Made by a program: the position numbers and the translations under genes. The notes beneath the pieces were generated by a model. That model had not been told where the DNA came from. It was given only the letters and a program-made list of their open reading frames with translations, and made no database searches. A stretch of 49,417 nucleotides of DNA from a bacterium (GTDB lineage: Bacteria > Verrucomicrobiota > Kiritimatiellia > RFP12 > UBA1067): the NCBI GenBank assembly GCA_025360845.1, contig JANYBJ010000113.1:1-49417 (forward strand), in the 5' to 3' direction. This document shows, piece by piece, positions 41,147-49,417 of this stretch. Position 1 is the stretch's first letter. Each line of letters opens with the position of its first letter.

Positions 41147-41824
41147 TCAGCGGATTCCGCGGCCGTGGAACAGGCGGATCGCTTCGGTCCGGCTGTGTAC
41201 GTGGAGTTTCTCATAGATCCGCTTGATGTGCGTGCGGATCGTGTTGATCGACGCGCCCAGATCGTCGGCGATCTGCTTGTAGGCGTGTCCCGACGCCAGC
41301 AGCCGGAGGATCTCCACCTCCCGCGGCGACAGCGGGGCAAGGTCATCATCGGCCGGAATGTTTGCCGGCGACGCCCCGCGGAAATAATCGACGAGCTTGC
41401 GGGCGACGCTGCCGGAGATCGGCGATCCGCCTTGGTGCGCCTCGCGGATGGCCTCGCGCAACCGCGACGGCTCGGCGCTCTTGAGCAAATACCCGTAAGC
41501 GCCCACCGTCAGCGACTGGAACACGTCATCGGCGTCTTCGTAGGCCGTCAGCATCACGGCCTTGGTCGCGGGCAGCAGCTTGCGCAGATGGGCCACACAC
41601 TCCACGCCGCTCATGCCCGGCAGCCGGATATCCATCAGCACGATGTCCGGACGGTCGTCGGGAAGCGCCTGGAGCGCGGCCTCGGCCGATCCGTAGCCGG
41701 CCACAAAACACATGCCGCCGCTCCGGTTGATGAACGCCTCCAACGTCTGGCGCAGCTTGGCGTCGTCCTCCACCACGGCGACACGGATGGGCTCGCCGGA
41801 AACATCCACAGCCTCTTTTGTCAT
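41147..41824 (-). CDS. NarL/FixJ-family response regulator
   Basis: 225 residues. The receiver domain (about 13-130) has the acidic pocket VVEDD at 18-22, the phosphoacceptor Asp65 in VLMDIRLPGMSG, the switch Thr in MLTAYEDADD and the Lys in YLLKSAEP. The LuxR-type helix-turn-helix (about 160-225) reads LSPREVEILRLLASGHAYKQ, then IADDLGASINTIRTHIKRIY. Its start lies only six bases beyond the kinase stop, so the two are one operon, and it should be phosphorylated by that kinase. The palindromes before the GH127 and surface-protein genes are plausible targets. Confidence 0.93.
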   Translation of the reverse strand: MTKEAVDVSGEPIRVAVVEDDAKLRQTLEAFINRSGGMCFVAGYGSAEAALQALPDDRPDIVLMDIRLPGMSGVECVAHLRKLLPATKAVMLTAYEDADDVFQSLTVGAYGYLLKSAEPSRLREAIREAHQGGSPISGSVARKLVDYFRGASPANIPADDDLAPLSPREVEILRLLASGHAYKQIADDLGASINTIRTHIKRIYEKLHVHSRTEAIRLFHGRGIR

Positions 41825-41830
41825 AGCGAC

Positions 41831-44821
41831 TCAGCCTTTCTCACCAGAGACCAGCGGCATCTCGAAAACCAGGCGGGTCCCGGTGCCGGGCCGGCTGTCC
41901 AGCGACAGCACGCCTCCGACCACCTTCATGCGTTCCCGCATGTTGCGCAACCCGTCGCCTTGCGTCCCGACAAGGGCGGGGTCGAACCCGCACCCGTTGT
42001 CCGCCAGCTCCACGCACAGTCCCCCTTCCGGCAGACGGACCGTGATATCCACCCGCGTCGCCGCGGCGTGCTTGAGGATGTTGTGGAGCCCCTCCTTGAC
42101 AGCCAGGAACATCTGGTGCCGCCGCTGCGGCTCGACCGGCTGACCGTTCATGCCCTCCGGCAATTGGAAGTTGCAGCGCACCGGGGTCCCCGCGAAAAAC
42201 TCCTCGGCATACTTGCAGATGTAGTGCGAGAGGCTGCGCACCGTATCGTTGCGCGGGCTGACCGACCAGACGATCTCATCGAAGGCCCGGTGTGTCTCGC
42301 GGGCCGTGTCGGCCATCTGCTCGATCTCGCGGCGCAAAGGCTCTGCGCCCTTGGCGTCTTCGGCCGCCATGGCTCCCAGCAGGGACAGGCGCGTCAGCTT
42401 GGCCCCGATCTCGTCGTGCAGGTCGCGGGCGATGCGGGCGCGTTCGCGGGCGAGGCTCTCTTGGCGCTCAGCCGCCTCCAACCGCCTGTGTACGCGCCGC
42501 CGCTCGACGGTGCGCACCGCCAGCGCCACGCACCCGCAGCCCAGCAGCAGGCACCAGAGGCGGAAGCCGGCGGTCTCCCAGAAAAAGGGGCGCACGTTCC
42601 ACGCCACGGTCGCGCCGTCCTGGTTCCAAATCCCGTCCCCGTTGCACGCCGCCACGCGGAACGAGTAGGCGCCCGGCGGCAGCCGGGAGAACAGGACCTG
42701 CCGCTCCTCCGTCAGGCCGGAGCGCTGCGTGACCGGGCCGGCCAGCTCAAAGCGGAACCGGACGCGCTCCGGCGTGGCGAAATCCAGCGCCGTGTACTCG
42801 ATGCGCACATCATGGGGCGTGCCCGCCTCGGCCAGACGTGTGGCGATCACCGGTTTCCCTGCGGGGAGGAGCGACGCGAGCCGGCCCAGCTCAACCGACA
42901 CCAGGCGGATCTCCGGCGCGGGCCGGGGCGCAGGCATCTCCCGCGTATCCACGGTGATGAGTCCCGCACGCGTCGGGAACCAGAGCCGGTCGCGCGGCGG
43001 CTCACCGGCCGGGAAGAAAACACCGCCCGTACACGCCTCCTGCTCCATGCCGGCTTCGCCACCGAAGGTTCTGACCTCGAGCAGTTCCTTCCGGCCAGCC
43101 GCCACAGCCGCCAGCTCCCGTTTCGCGATCCGCATGATGCCCCCCGCGGTCCCCAGCCAGAGGCAGCCGCTGGCGTCCTCGGCGATCTGCCGGACCGATT
43201 CGTTCCACAGTCCGTGGGACCGACGAAACACGAAACGACGGCCGTCCTCCCAGCGCGCCAGACCCGCCATGCCGCCGATCCAGAGGACGCCCTCGCTATC
43301 CCGGTAGAGGGCGCGGATCGTCCGGCCGGGAAGATCCGCACCCGAGAGGAACTCGTCTCTCCCTCCTGAGCGCAAAACGGCTAGACCCAGGCTCTCGTGC
43401 CCCGCCCAGAGGAAGCCGCTCGAGTCCTGCCACAGGGCGAGCACGGGGTCCAGCGGCCAAGCCATCTCCTCCAGCATGTTCAGACTGCCGTTGAAGGCAA
43501 ACACCCCGCGGCGCGTCGCGATCCACGAGGGAGCGCCGCCCCCGCCCAGAATCGCCCGCACGTCATCCGCGTAGGCCCCTTCGATCCGCTGCAGGTTCTC
43601 TTCCTGCAGCGTCCACAGATTCCCCCCCGAGCCGCCGCACCAGAGTGTGCCGTCGGCCTGGCGATAGAGCGCGTTGAGCGCAACGTCAGCGAAATCGGGC
43701 GGCACGGGCAGCGGCTCCAACCCTCTCGCATCGCCGGTGGCCAACCCGCCGGAACGCAGACCGGCCCAGACGTTCCCGTCCGACTCCACCCAGAGGGCCG
43801 ACACCCCGGAATCCTCCGGAATCCCCCACACGGGAACGCCCTGCATGTTCCGGTGCCGCATACGCACCAGGCCTTCCGTCGTCGCCAGCCAGATGTTGCT
43901 TTCGCGGTCCGCAGCCATGCCCAAGACGCGGCTAGGCCCGTAAAGCACGCTCTGCGGCTGCGCATGCCAAGCGTTCTCCGCGAAGACATCCACTCCGGCA
44001 TCGTGCCCCACCCAGAGCGCCCCGTCCGGCCTGTCCAATAGGCAGCGGGCCGACACGGGCCGCGCGTCCGGCAGGCGTTCCCAAAGGCCGCCTTTGCGGC
44101 GCAGGCAGACAAACGAGCCGTGGGCCACAAGCGGTTGGCCGGCCGCGGACAACAGTACCCATTCGGCGCGGATATCCGTCATGCGGGCCGGTGGCGCGAC
44201 TTTATCCGGCGACCAGCAGTACAGCCCGTCCCCCAGCGCGATCCACAGTCCACCTTCACGGCTCCACACCAGTTGGCGAAAGCTGCCGGTCTCGTTCGGC
44301 AAGGCGGAGGACTCCAAGAGCGGGCGCGCCACGCCGTCCTTCCATTCGTAGATGACGCGCTCCTGCGCAAGGTACACAGCGCGGTCCGGCCCCTCCGTGA
44401 CCGAGGTCACGCGCCCCCGCGGCATGCCGGCGGCTTCACTCTGCCACCACGCGCCGTCCGCATACCGGACCGCCCCGAGATAGCCGTAGACCCACAGGCC
44501 GCCCCGGCTGTCTTGAAAAATCCCCTCGTTCCGCCCCACGGCCGCTTGCGCCGGCAGCGCGACTGTCATGAAGCGCAGGCCGTCGAAACGGACCAGGTGG
44601 CGGGCGGTGGCCAGCCACAGATACCCGTCTTGTCCCGGCACGACGCCGCAGACCTGGCTGTCCGGCAGTCCGTCGTCCAAGGTCCACTTCCGCACCGTGT
44701 ACGCATCCGCGAGACTGGGCGGCGCGGCCCGTACAGTGAACGGAATTAGAAGAAGCCAAAGCAGACAGGCCCGGTTCAGGCTCTGCAACCGGACAGCGTG
44801 GACTTTCTTGAAATACGTCAT
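41831..44821 (-). CDS. Sensor histidine kinase with extracellular beta-propeller
   Basis: 996 residues. An N-terminal membrane signal (LLWLLLIPFTVRA) is followed by two-component-regulator propeller repeats (about 40-640, for example QDGYLWLATARHLVRFDGLR, GGLWVYG, SDGNVWAGLRSGGLA), a Y_Y_Y domain (about 650-740, LPPGAYSFRVAACN), one membrane helix (about 745-768), then HisKA_3 dimerisation with His802 in RIARDLHDEIGAKL, and HATPase with LADNGCGFDPALVG and GDGLRNMRERM. This is the sensor layout used for polysaccharide sensing in Bacteroidetes, but with the regulator encoded separately. It probably senses an arabinose-containing glycan. AAGGAGT ribosome site. Confidence 0.93.
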   Translation of the reverse strand: MTYFKKVHAVRLQSLNRACLLWLLLIPFTVRAAPPSLADAYTVRKWTLDDGLPDSQVCGVVPGQDGYLWLATARHLVRFDGLRFMTVALPAQAAVGRNEGIFQDSRGGLWVYGYLGAVRYADGAWWQSEAAGMPRGRVTSVTEGPDRAVYLAQERVIYEWKDGVARPLLESSALPNETGSFRQLVWSREGGLWIALGDGLYCWSPDKVAPPARMTDIRAEWVLLSAAGQPLVAHGSFVCLRRKGGLWERLPDARPVSARCLLDRPDGALWVGHDAGVDVFAENAWHAQPQSVLYGPSRVLGMAADRESNIWLATTEGLVRMRHRNMQGVPVWGIPEDSGVSALWVESDGNVWAGLRSGGLATGDARGLEPLPVPPDFADVALNALYRQADGTLWCGGSGGNLWTLQEENLQRIEGAYADDVRAILGGGGAPSWIATRRGVFAFNGSLNMLEEMAWPLDPVLALWQDSSGFLWAGHESLGLAVLRSGGRDEFLSGADLPGRTIRALYRDSEGVLWIGGMAGLARWEDGRRFVFRRSHGLWNESVRQIAEDASGCLWLGTAGGIMRIAKRELAAVAAGRKELLEVRTFGGEAGMEQEACTGGVFFPAGEPPRDRLWFPTRAGLITVDTREMPAPRPAPEIRLVSVELGRLASLLPAGKPVIATRLAEAGTPHDVRIEYTALDFATPERVRFRFELAGPVTQRSGLTEERQVLFSRLPPGAYSFRVAACNGDGIWNQDGATVAWNVRPFFWETAGFRLWCLLLGCGCVALAVRTVERRRVHRRLEAAERQESLARERARIARDLHDEIGAKLTRLSLLGAMAAEDAKGAEPLRREIEQMADTARETHRAFDEIVWSVSPRNDTVRSLSHYICKYAEEFFAGTPVRCNFQLPEGMNGQPVEPQRRHQMFLAVKEGLHNILKHAAATRVDITVRLPEGGLCVELADNGCGFDPALVGTQGDGLRNMRERMKVVGGVLSLDSRPGTGTRLVFEMPLVSGEKG

Positions 44822-44852
44822 GCTTGCTGACTCCTTGGGCTACACGTGAGAC

Positions 44853-44879
44853 ATTATCCCATCGCCCTTCCCGAGTCAA
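44853..44879 (-). promoter_or_regulatory. Possible promoter of the kinase-regulator operon
   Basis: On the minus strand, TTGACT (44874-44879) and GATAAT (44853-44858) with a short 15-bp spacer, about 30 bp before the kinase start. The spacing is suboptimal, so an activator may be needed or the assignment may be wrong. Confidence 0.4.
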
Positions 44880-44934
44880 CCGGCCTTGTCAACCGCCTTT
44901 TTGCGGGTTCAGTTAACAGGTTCTTTTCGCGCGT

Positions 44935-44963
44935 TCGACATCGCAGGAGCGATCGGCTAAGAT
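44935..44963 (+). promoter_or_regulatory. mfd promoter
   Basis: TCGACA (44935-44940), a 17-bp spacer and TAAGAT (44958-44963). The GTG start of mfd at 44973 is nine bases further, so the transcript would begin at or very near the start codon. No Shine-Dalgarno sequence is present. Confidence 0.5.
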
Positions 44964-44972
44964 AATGCCCTT

Positions 44973-47900
44973 GTGTCTTCTCTGTCACAGCTCTTCATTG
45001 ATCTGCTGACGCCCGCCTTGCGCGTCAAGGCCGCGCGCCTGGCCGCACCCGCACTGCCCGGCGCGGCGGCGGCACTCACGGCCGCAGCACTCGCGCATAG
45101 GTCGCCGGCTCGGTTTGTGCTCGCGGTCACGCCCGGCCCGGCGGACCTCGAGCGCGTTTACGGCGACCTCTGCGCCCTCGGTCGCGACAGCGGTGTCGAG
45201 CCCGCTCTCTTTCCGCAACAGATGGAGGACGACGCGGAGGCCGCCGGCACACGTCTGCGCGTGGTGCGGACGCTCAGCGCGCGACGCCCGACGCTCGACA
45301 CTCAACGCGCGGAACCGATCGTCCTTGTCACTTCCATCGCAGCCTTGCTCCAACCCGTACCCGATCCCGAAGCCGTCGAGGAGGCCTCGGTCCACCTGCG
45401 CGTCGGAGCCCACTATCCCTTCGACGCTTTGGTCGCGCAGCTCGTCGCCGGCGGCTACGAGCGCGTTGCCGACGTGGACGCGCCCGGCCGCCTCGCCGTT
45501 CGCGGCGGCCTGCTGGACGTCTGGCCGCCTGCCACCGCCGCACCGTGGCGCGCGGAGTTTTTCGACACCGAGCTGGAGTCGCTCCGCACCTTCGATCCCG
45601 CCACGCAGTGCTCAGTCGAGAAAGGCGAATCGGTCTGGCTGCCGCCGTGTTCGGAGAACGCCCTCGCCACGGTGCAGCTCTCCGACTTGCTGCCGCCTCA
45701 CGCCGCCGTGCTCTGGCTTGACCATGACCGTATCCGCGCAGGCACGCTCTTCCCTCCAGACGGAGTGAAGGAGCCGCCCACATGGAAAGAACTGGCATCA
45801 CGCATCGATGCGCGTGAGCCGTGGCTGCAGCTTTTTTCGGGCGACCCGCCGCCCGCCCGCATACCCGCGCTGGAGTTGGAGATCGCCGCCCTGCCCGGCC
45901 TCGCCGAGCTGGGCGCGGGCGAGGCGCACCATCCGGAGCTGTTGATGCAGGCGAGGCAGCGGCTGCTGGCCGATTTCGAGCGCCGCGCTGAGGCGGGCGA
46001 GACGGTGATCGTCTGCGCCGACACCGCCGGCACCTGTGAACTCTTGGCGCGTGAGCTCGGCCCCGATACACGCGTGACGATTCGCCGCGCCTCCCTCTCC
46101 GGCGGCTTCTCCATGCCCGGCTTCACCGTGGCCGCACAGCCCGACCTCTACGCCGTGCGCAAGCAGGCGCTGCGCCGTCCCTCATCCACCGCAGCCACCC
46201 GCGGAGGCCGCGTGGAGAATGCCGCCGATCTCGAGCCCGGCGACCTCGTCGTGCATGTCGATCACGGCATCGGACGTTTCATCGGCTCGACCGAAGTGGA
46301 GGTGGACGGACAACGCTCCGAGGTCTTCACCATCGAGTACGCCGAAAGCGCAAAGCTCCACGTGCCGGTCTCGCACGCGCACCTGCTCAGCCGCTACGTG
46401 GGCGTGGCGGGCCACAAGGCCAAGCTGCATCGCCTCGGCGGCAAGCGCTGGACGCGCGAGAAGGCCGACGCCGAACGCGCGGTCGCCGACCTCGCGGCAG
46501 CCCTGCTCGACACGCAGGCGCGGCGGCAGGTGGTGGAGGGTCTCGCCTTCAATCCCGAACCACAGTGGATGCATGAGTTCGAGGCCGCCTTCCCGTATCA
46601 GGAAACCGTCGACCAGGTAAAGGTCATCGCGGATGTCAAGCGCGACATGGCCGCGCAGCGTCCCATGGACCGGCTCATCTGCGGTGACGCGGGCTACGGC
46701 AAGACCGAGGTCGCCATGCGTGCGGCCTTTATCGCGGTCATGAACGGACGCCAGGTGGCGGTGCTCGTCCCCACCACCGTGCTGGCCGAACAGCACTACG
46801 AGACCTTCACCGACCGCATGTCCGCTTATCCAGTCAAGATCGAGGTGATCAGCCGCTTCCATTCCCACGCCAAATGTAAACGCATCCTCGCCGACGTGCG
46901 CAACGGACGCGTGGACATCGTCATCGGCACCCACGCCCTGCTCGGCAGCGACGTGACCTTCCAGAACCTCGGCCTGCTGATCATCGATGAGGAACAGCGC
47001 TTCGGCGTGACTCACAAAGAGCGGCTGAAACAGGTGCGGCAGATCGTGGATGTGCTGACGCTCTCGGCGACGCCCATCCCGCGCACGCTCTACATGAGCA
47101 TGACCGGCGCTCGCGACATGAGCCTGCTGCAGACCCCGCCGCGCGAGCGCGTGGCGGTCGAGACCAAGGTCGGACGCGACACCGACTCGGTCATCCGCAA
47201 CGCGATCCGCCAAGAGCTGAACCGCAGCGGCCAGGTCTATTTCCTCTACAACCGCGTGGTGACCATCGGACTGATGCAGCACCGCCTGGAGAAGCTGGTG
47301 CCCGAGGCGCGCATCGCGGTCGCGCACGGCCAGATGCCCGCGAACACGCTGGCCCGCATCATGCGCGAGTTCGAGGCGGGCGAGATCGACGTGCTGCTCT
47401 GCACCACCATCGTCGAGAGCGGGCTGGACATCCCGCGCGCCAACACCATGCTCATCCACCGCGCCGACCGCTTCGGCATCGCCGACCTCTACCAGCTCCG
47501 CGGGCGCGTGGGCCGCTCCTCGCAGAAGGGCTTCGCGTGGCTCCTGCTGCCGGAGTCCGGGCATGTGGACGAGGACGCGCGGCAGCGTATCGCGGCCTTG
47601 CAGAAGCACAGCGGGCTCGGCGCGGGCTTCAACCTCGCGCTGCGCGACCTCGAGATCCGCGGCGCGGGCAACCTGCTCGGCGCGGCGCAGAGCGGCCACA
47701 TCGCGGCCATCGGGTTCGGGCTCTACTGCCAGCTCCTGCGCCGCACCATCGCCCGCTTCAAAGGCGAAGCGCCGCCGCTGCTGGTGGACGTCGACCTCGC
47801 GCTCGACTTCCTCGACTTCTCGCCGGGGGCGATCGATCCGGAATCCTCGGCGTGCCTGCCCTACACCTACATCGAGGACGAGGCGCACCGCATGATCCTG

Positions 47901-48197
47901 CACCGCCGCATCGCCGAGGCCGTGGCCGTCAAAGAGGTGCGTGCCTTAAGCGCCGAGCTTGCCGACCGCTACGGCAAGCCGCCGCCCGCCGTGCTGCGTC
48001 TGTTGCGGCTGACCGAGCTGCGCGTGCTGGCGGCGCAGAAAAAGATCGGCCGCATCGAGACGCGCGAGGACAAGATCTGCTTCTACCTGCGGCGCGAGCG
48101 CTCGCCGCTGCTGGTCAAAGGCCACCTGCCCGTGTTGAAAGGCAAGACCGCCGAGCAGCGACTCACCTCCGTCTTTCACGCGCTTCAGGCGCTGTAG
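44973..48197 (+). CDS. mfd: Transcription-repair coupling factor Mfd
   Basis: 1074 residues. The UvrB-like N-terminal module (about 40-330) is followed by the CarD-like RNA-polymerase interaction domain (about 417-500, LEPGDLVVHVDHGIGRFIGS). The RecG-like translocase has Walker A GDAGYGKTE near 571, DEEQRFG near 672, SATPIPRTLYMSMTGARDMS, and helicase motifs IVESGLDIPRANT and QLRGRVGRS. The TRCF C-terminal domain follows (about 920-1050). Mfd removes stalled RNA polymerase at lesions and recruits UvrA. GTG start: no in-frame ATG lies nearby upstream. The 3' end overlaps the convergent PIG-L gene by 13 bp. Slightly shorter than the usual length of about 1150. Confidence 0.95.
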   Translation: MSSLSQLFIDLLTPALRVKAARLAAPALPGAAAALTAAALAHRSPARFVLAVTPGPADLERVYGDLCALGRDSGVEPALFPQQMEDDAEAAGTRLRVVRTLSARRPTLDTQRAEPIVLVTSIAALLQPVPDPEAVEEASVHLRVGAHYPFDALVAQLVAGGYERVADVDAPGRLAVRGGLLDVWPPATAAPWRAEFFDTELESLRTFDPATQCSVEKGESVWLPPCSENALATVQLSDLLPPHAAVLWLDHDRIRAGTLFPPDGVKEPPTWKELASRIDAREPWLQLFSGDPPPARIPALELEIAALPGLAELGAGEAHHPELLMQARQRLLADFERRAEAGETVIVCADTAGTCELLARELGPDTRVTIRRASLSGGFSMPGFTVAAQPDLYAVRKQALRRPSSTAATRGGRVENAADLEPGDLVVHVDHGIGRFIGSTEVEVDGQRSEVFTIEYAESAKLHVPVSHAHLLSRYVGVAGHKAKLHRLGGKRWTREKADAERAVADLAAALLDTQARRQVVEGLAFNPEPQWMHEFEAAFPYQETVDQVKVIADVKRDMAAQRPMDRLICGDAGYGKTEVAMRAAFIAVMNGRQVAVLVPTTVLAEQHYETFTDRMSAYPVKIEVISRFHSHAKCKRILADVRNGRVDIVIGTHALLGSDVTFQNLGLLIIDEEQRFGVTHKERLKQVRQIVDVLTLSATPIPRTLYMSMTGARDMSLLQTPPRERVAVETKVGRDTDSVIRNAIRQELNRSGQVYFLYNRVVTIGLMQHRLEKLVPEARIAVAHGQMPANTLARIMREFEAGEIDVLLCTTIVESGLDIPRANTMLIHRADRFGIADLYQLRGRVGRSSQKGFAWLLLPESGHVDEDARQRIAALQKHSGLGAGFNLALRDLEIRGAGNLLGAAQSGHIAAIGFGLYCQLLRRTIARFKGEAPPLLVDVDLALDFLDFSPGAIDPESSACLPYTYIEDEAHRMILHRRIAEAVAVKEVRALSAELADRYGKPPPAVLRLLRLTELRVLAAQKKIGRIETREDKICFYLRRERSPLLVKGHLPVLKGKTAEQRLTSVFHALQAL

Positions 48198-48937
48198 ACT
48201 TCACGCTCGAACGCTTCCGCATAGGGAGCGGCTAAAGAGAGAGAGCGCGCGATCTGCCGGTTGCCCTCTAAAATGCGGTCGTCGAAACCGTACTTGCGCG
48301 TCGCCAGATTGCGCTGGTGCTGGGTGTCGTGAAAGCGCAGGAGTTTCGCCTTCCAGTCAGCCTGCTCTTGGCCGAACGGCACGTACAGGTCCGTGCGCAT
48401 CGCAACGGTTTTGGGGTCGCGGATGAGCAAGAGCGTCAGGGGTCGGCTCGACTCTTGGGCAATCTTTTGTACCATGGCGTAGAGTGCCCGGTGGGCGCTG
48501 TTGGTGTCGTTGCCGTGGGGAATGAACAGGATATCGGGAGCGTGTACGTTCAAGAAGGTCGTCAGCGCGGCGAGGTTCTTCGGGGTCTCGCACAGCTGGC
48601 CCTCGTCATCGTCGTTGTCGAGGGAAAGGAAGGTCACGCTGGCGTCGGGCAGCCCGAAAAACCGCAGACTGTCGCACTGCTCGCGCTCGCGGATGTCCGC
48701 TTTCTTCTCCGGCGTGAGTCCGGAGCGATAGGTGTCGAGAACCCCGCTCCCGGTGCGCACGACACCTACTTGGATGGGGTTGCCGTTGTCCGCCAACAGC
48801 CGAAGAGTGACGGCAACCGCATCGAAGTCATCCGGATGCGGCCCCAGAACCAGAAGTCTAAGCTTTTGCGGAAACGTCGCCGCACAAAGCTCCTGCGGGC
48901 CGTTGGCCTGCATTTCACCAAGCGTTATCGCACCCAT
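48185..48937 (-). CDS. PIG-L family deacetylase (second copy)
   Basis: 250 residues, cytoplasmic. The metal site LGPHPDDFDA (31-40) and a second site PHGNDTNSAHRAL (about 139-151) are typical of PIG-L/LmbE enzymes. It carries PDDF where the family usually has PDDE, with the acidic residue one position later. It is not closely similar to the deacetylase at 20170-21012 outside the motifs. The substrate is an N-acetylglucosamine-type group by family knowledge; no neighbouring gene narrows it. An AGGAGG ribosome site precedes the ATG. Confidence 0.85.
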   Translation of the reverse strand: MGAITLGEMQANGPQELCAATFPQKLRLLVLGPHPDDFDAVAVTLRLLADNGNPIQVGVVRTGSGVLDTYRSGLTPEKKADIREREQCDSLRFFGLPDASVTFLSLDNDDDEGQLCETPKNLAALTTFLNVHAPDILFIPHGNDTNSAHRALYAMVQKIAQESSRPLTLLLIRDPKTVAMRTDLYVPFGQEQADWKAKLLRFHDTQHQRNLATRKYGFDDRILEGNRQIARSLSLAAPYAEAFEREVYSA

Positions 48938-49194
48938 GTGTCCACCTCCTGCATTTCACTATCACCGTAGCACGCAAAGAGGCCGTTTCCAAGTCTGATT
49001 AATTGAGGAAACTTGGCAACGCATCCGGAAAAATAACGCTTCCCCTTTTTCCGCTGGTCAGCGTATACTTACAAACATCGTTTTCAGAATCATTTTTCCA
49101 CAAACGGAGAGTTTCAGACCCTTTGACTTAAACGAACCGACAACCTGTTTTTGCGCTTACGCGCATTCACGCTTCAAGGAAAAAACCGCCAAGT

Positions 49195-49243
49195 TTAGTG
49201 CCTTACAAACCAACAACAGCAATAAAAAACAAGTTGTTTTACC
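49195..49243. repeat. Imperfect direct repeat TTAGTGCCTTAC..., copy 1
   Basis: TTAGTGCCTTAC, then an AACA-containing spacer, AATAAAAAACAAGTTGTT and ACC. It recurs at 49358-49404 with the same order of elements. A dispersed intergenic repeat is likely. Confidence 0.5.
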
Positions 49244-49357
49244 ACGAAGACACGAAGTGTACGAAGAAACACAAAGCGGAGGGAGGGAGAAGGCTGTCAG
49301 GTGTTTAGGCTGTTAGGCTGTTCAACTCCTAAATTCTCCCTAACTCCTCACAGGTGG

Positions 49358-49404
49358 TTAGTGCCTTACGGCTTCGTAACAGTGATAAAAAGAACGTTGT
49401 TGCC
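49358..49404. repeat. Imperfect direct repeat TTAGTGCCTTAC..., copy 2
   Basis: TTAGTGCCTTAC, GTAACAGTGATAAAAAGAAC, GTTGTTGCC: the same layout as the copy at 49195-49243, 163 bp upstream. Confidence 0.5.
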
Positions 49405-49417
49405 CCCTCCCTCGCCC

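Larger units (their letters stand above)
48938..49417. other. Gene-free right end with short repeats
   Basis: No supported gene. Visible features: CCAAGT ... ACTTGG inverted repeat near 48989-49015, degenerate ACGAAG repeats at about 49245-49275 (ACGAAGACACGAAG), TAGGCTGT repeated at about 49305-49320, and a pair of imperfect direct repeats of about 48 bp listed separately. The stretch is AT-richer than the coding parts. Confidence 0.5.

Noticed and set aside
46182..47903. A 573-codon minus-strand frame inside mfd.
   Set aside because: Antisense shadow of the helicase domains, with no ribosome site or recognisable domain.
49240..49280. ACGAAG repeats at the right end as iterons of an origin.
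   Set aside because: The copies are few, degenerate and unevenly spaced, with no DnaA boxes or rep gene nearby; such repeats are common in intergenic DNA of environmental bacteria.

Overview
The window is GC-rich bacterial chromosome. The gene content suggests a glycan-degrading member of the PVC group, most likely Kiritimatiellota or a close relative. This rests on large secreted proteins ending in a W...RFFRV module, RHS/YD giants with PVC-style leaders, autotransporter-associated beta-strand repeats, glycoside hydrolases with a hybrid-type sensor kinase, and several families of palindromic intergenic repeats. The assignment is an inference; no rRNA, tRNA or CRISPR array was seen.

Layout. 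1-1430: tail of a secreted protein, a decayed HigB/HigA-type toxin-antitoxin locus that keeps its operator, and a dense patch of structured repeats including a three-hairpin cloverleaf-like element. 1433-4438: a secreted TIM-barrel glycosidase. 4439-17462: decayed DUF4143-type ATPase debris and two tandem RHS-repeat genes of about 2000 codons on the minus strand, with closely similar 5' ends and an identical 138-bp 3' block. 17673-24353: an AraC-type regulator divergent from a probable N-acetylhexosamine cluster (ROK-like kinase, PIG-L deacetylase, NahK-like anomeric kinase, GH20 hexosaminidase). The GH20 gene is split by a one-base frameshift. 24508-27297: a secreted beta-propeller/Ig-like protein.

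27412-34748: housekeeping genes mutL, an unrecognised 233-aa protein, leuC, leuD and parA. Between leuD and parA lies a visibly AT-richer two-gene unit: an SMC/ABC-like AAA ATPase and a small protein with a PD-(D/E)XK-like signature. It looks like a horizontally acquired, possibly undescribed ATPase-nuclease defence pair and is the best candidate for a new system here. 34784-34960 is a PIN-domain (VapC-like) remnant.

35192-44821, all on the minus strand: a sensor kinase with an extracellular beta-propeller, its NarL-type response regulator, a GH127 beta-L-arabinofuranosidase-like enzyme and a large beta-strand-repeat/LamG surface protein. Two near-identical TGTCACAT/ATGTGACA palindromes lie about 90-105 bp before the starts of the last two genes, which suggests a small regulon controlled by this two-component pair. 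44973-48197 is mfd, and a second PIG-L deacetylase converges on its 3' end. The last 480 bp hold only repeats.

Other patterns. Palindromic repeats have entered the MutL inter-domain linker in frame. Three housekeeping genes (mutL, the 233-aa gene, mfd) appear to be nearly leaderless, whereas most accessory genes have clear Shine-Dalgarno sequences.
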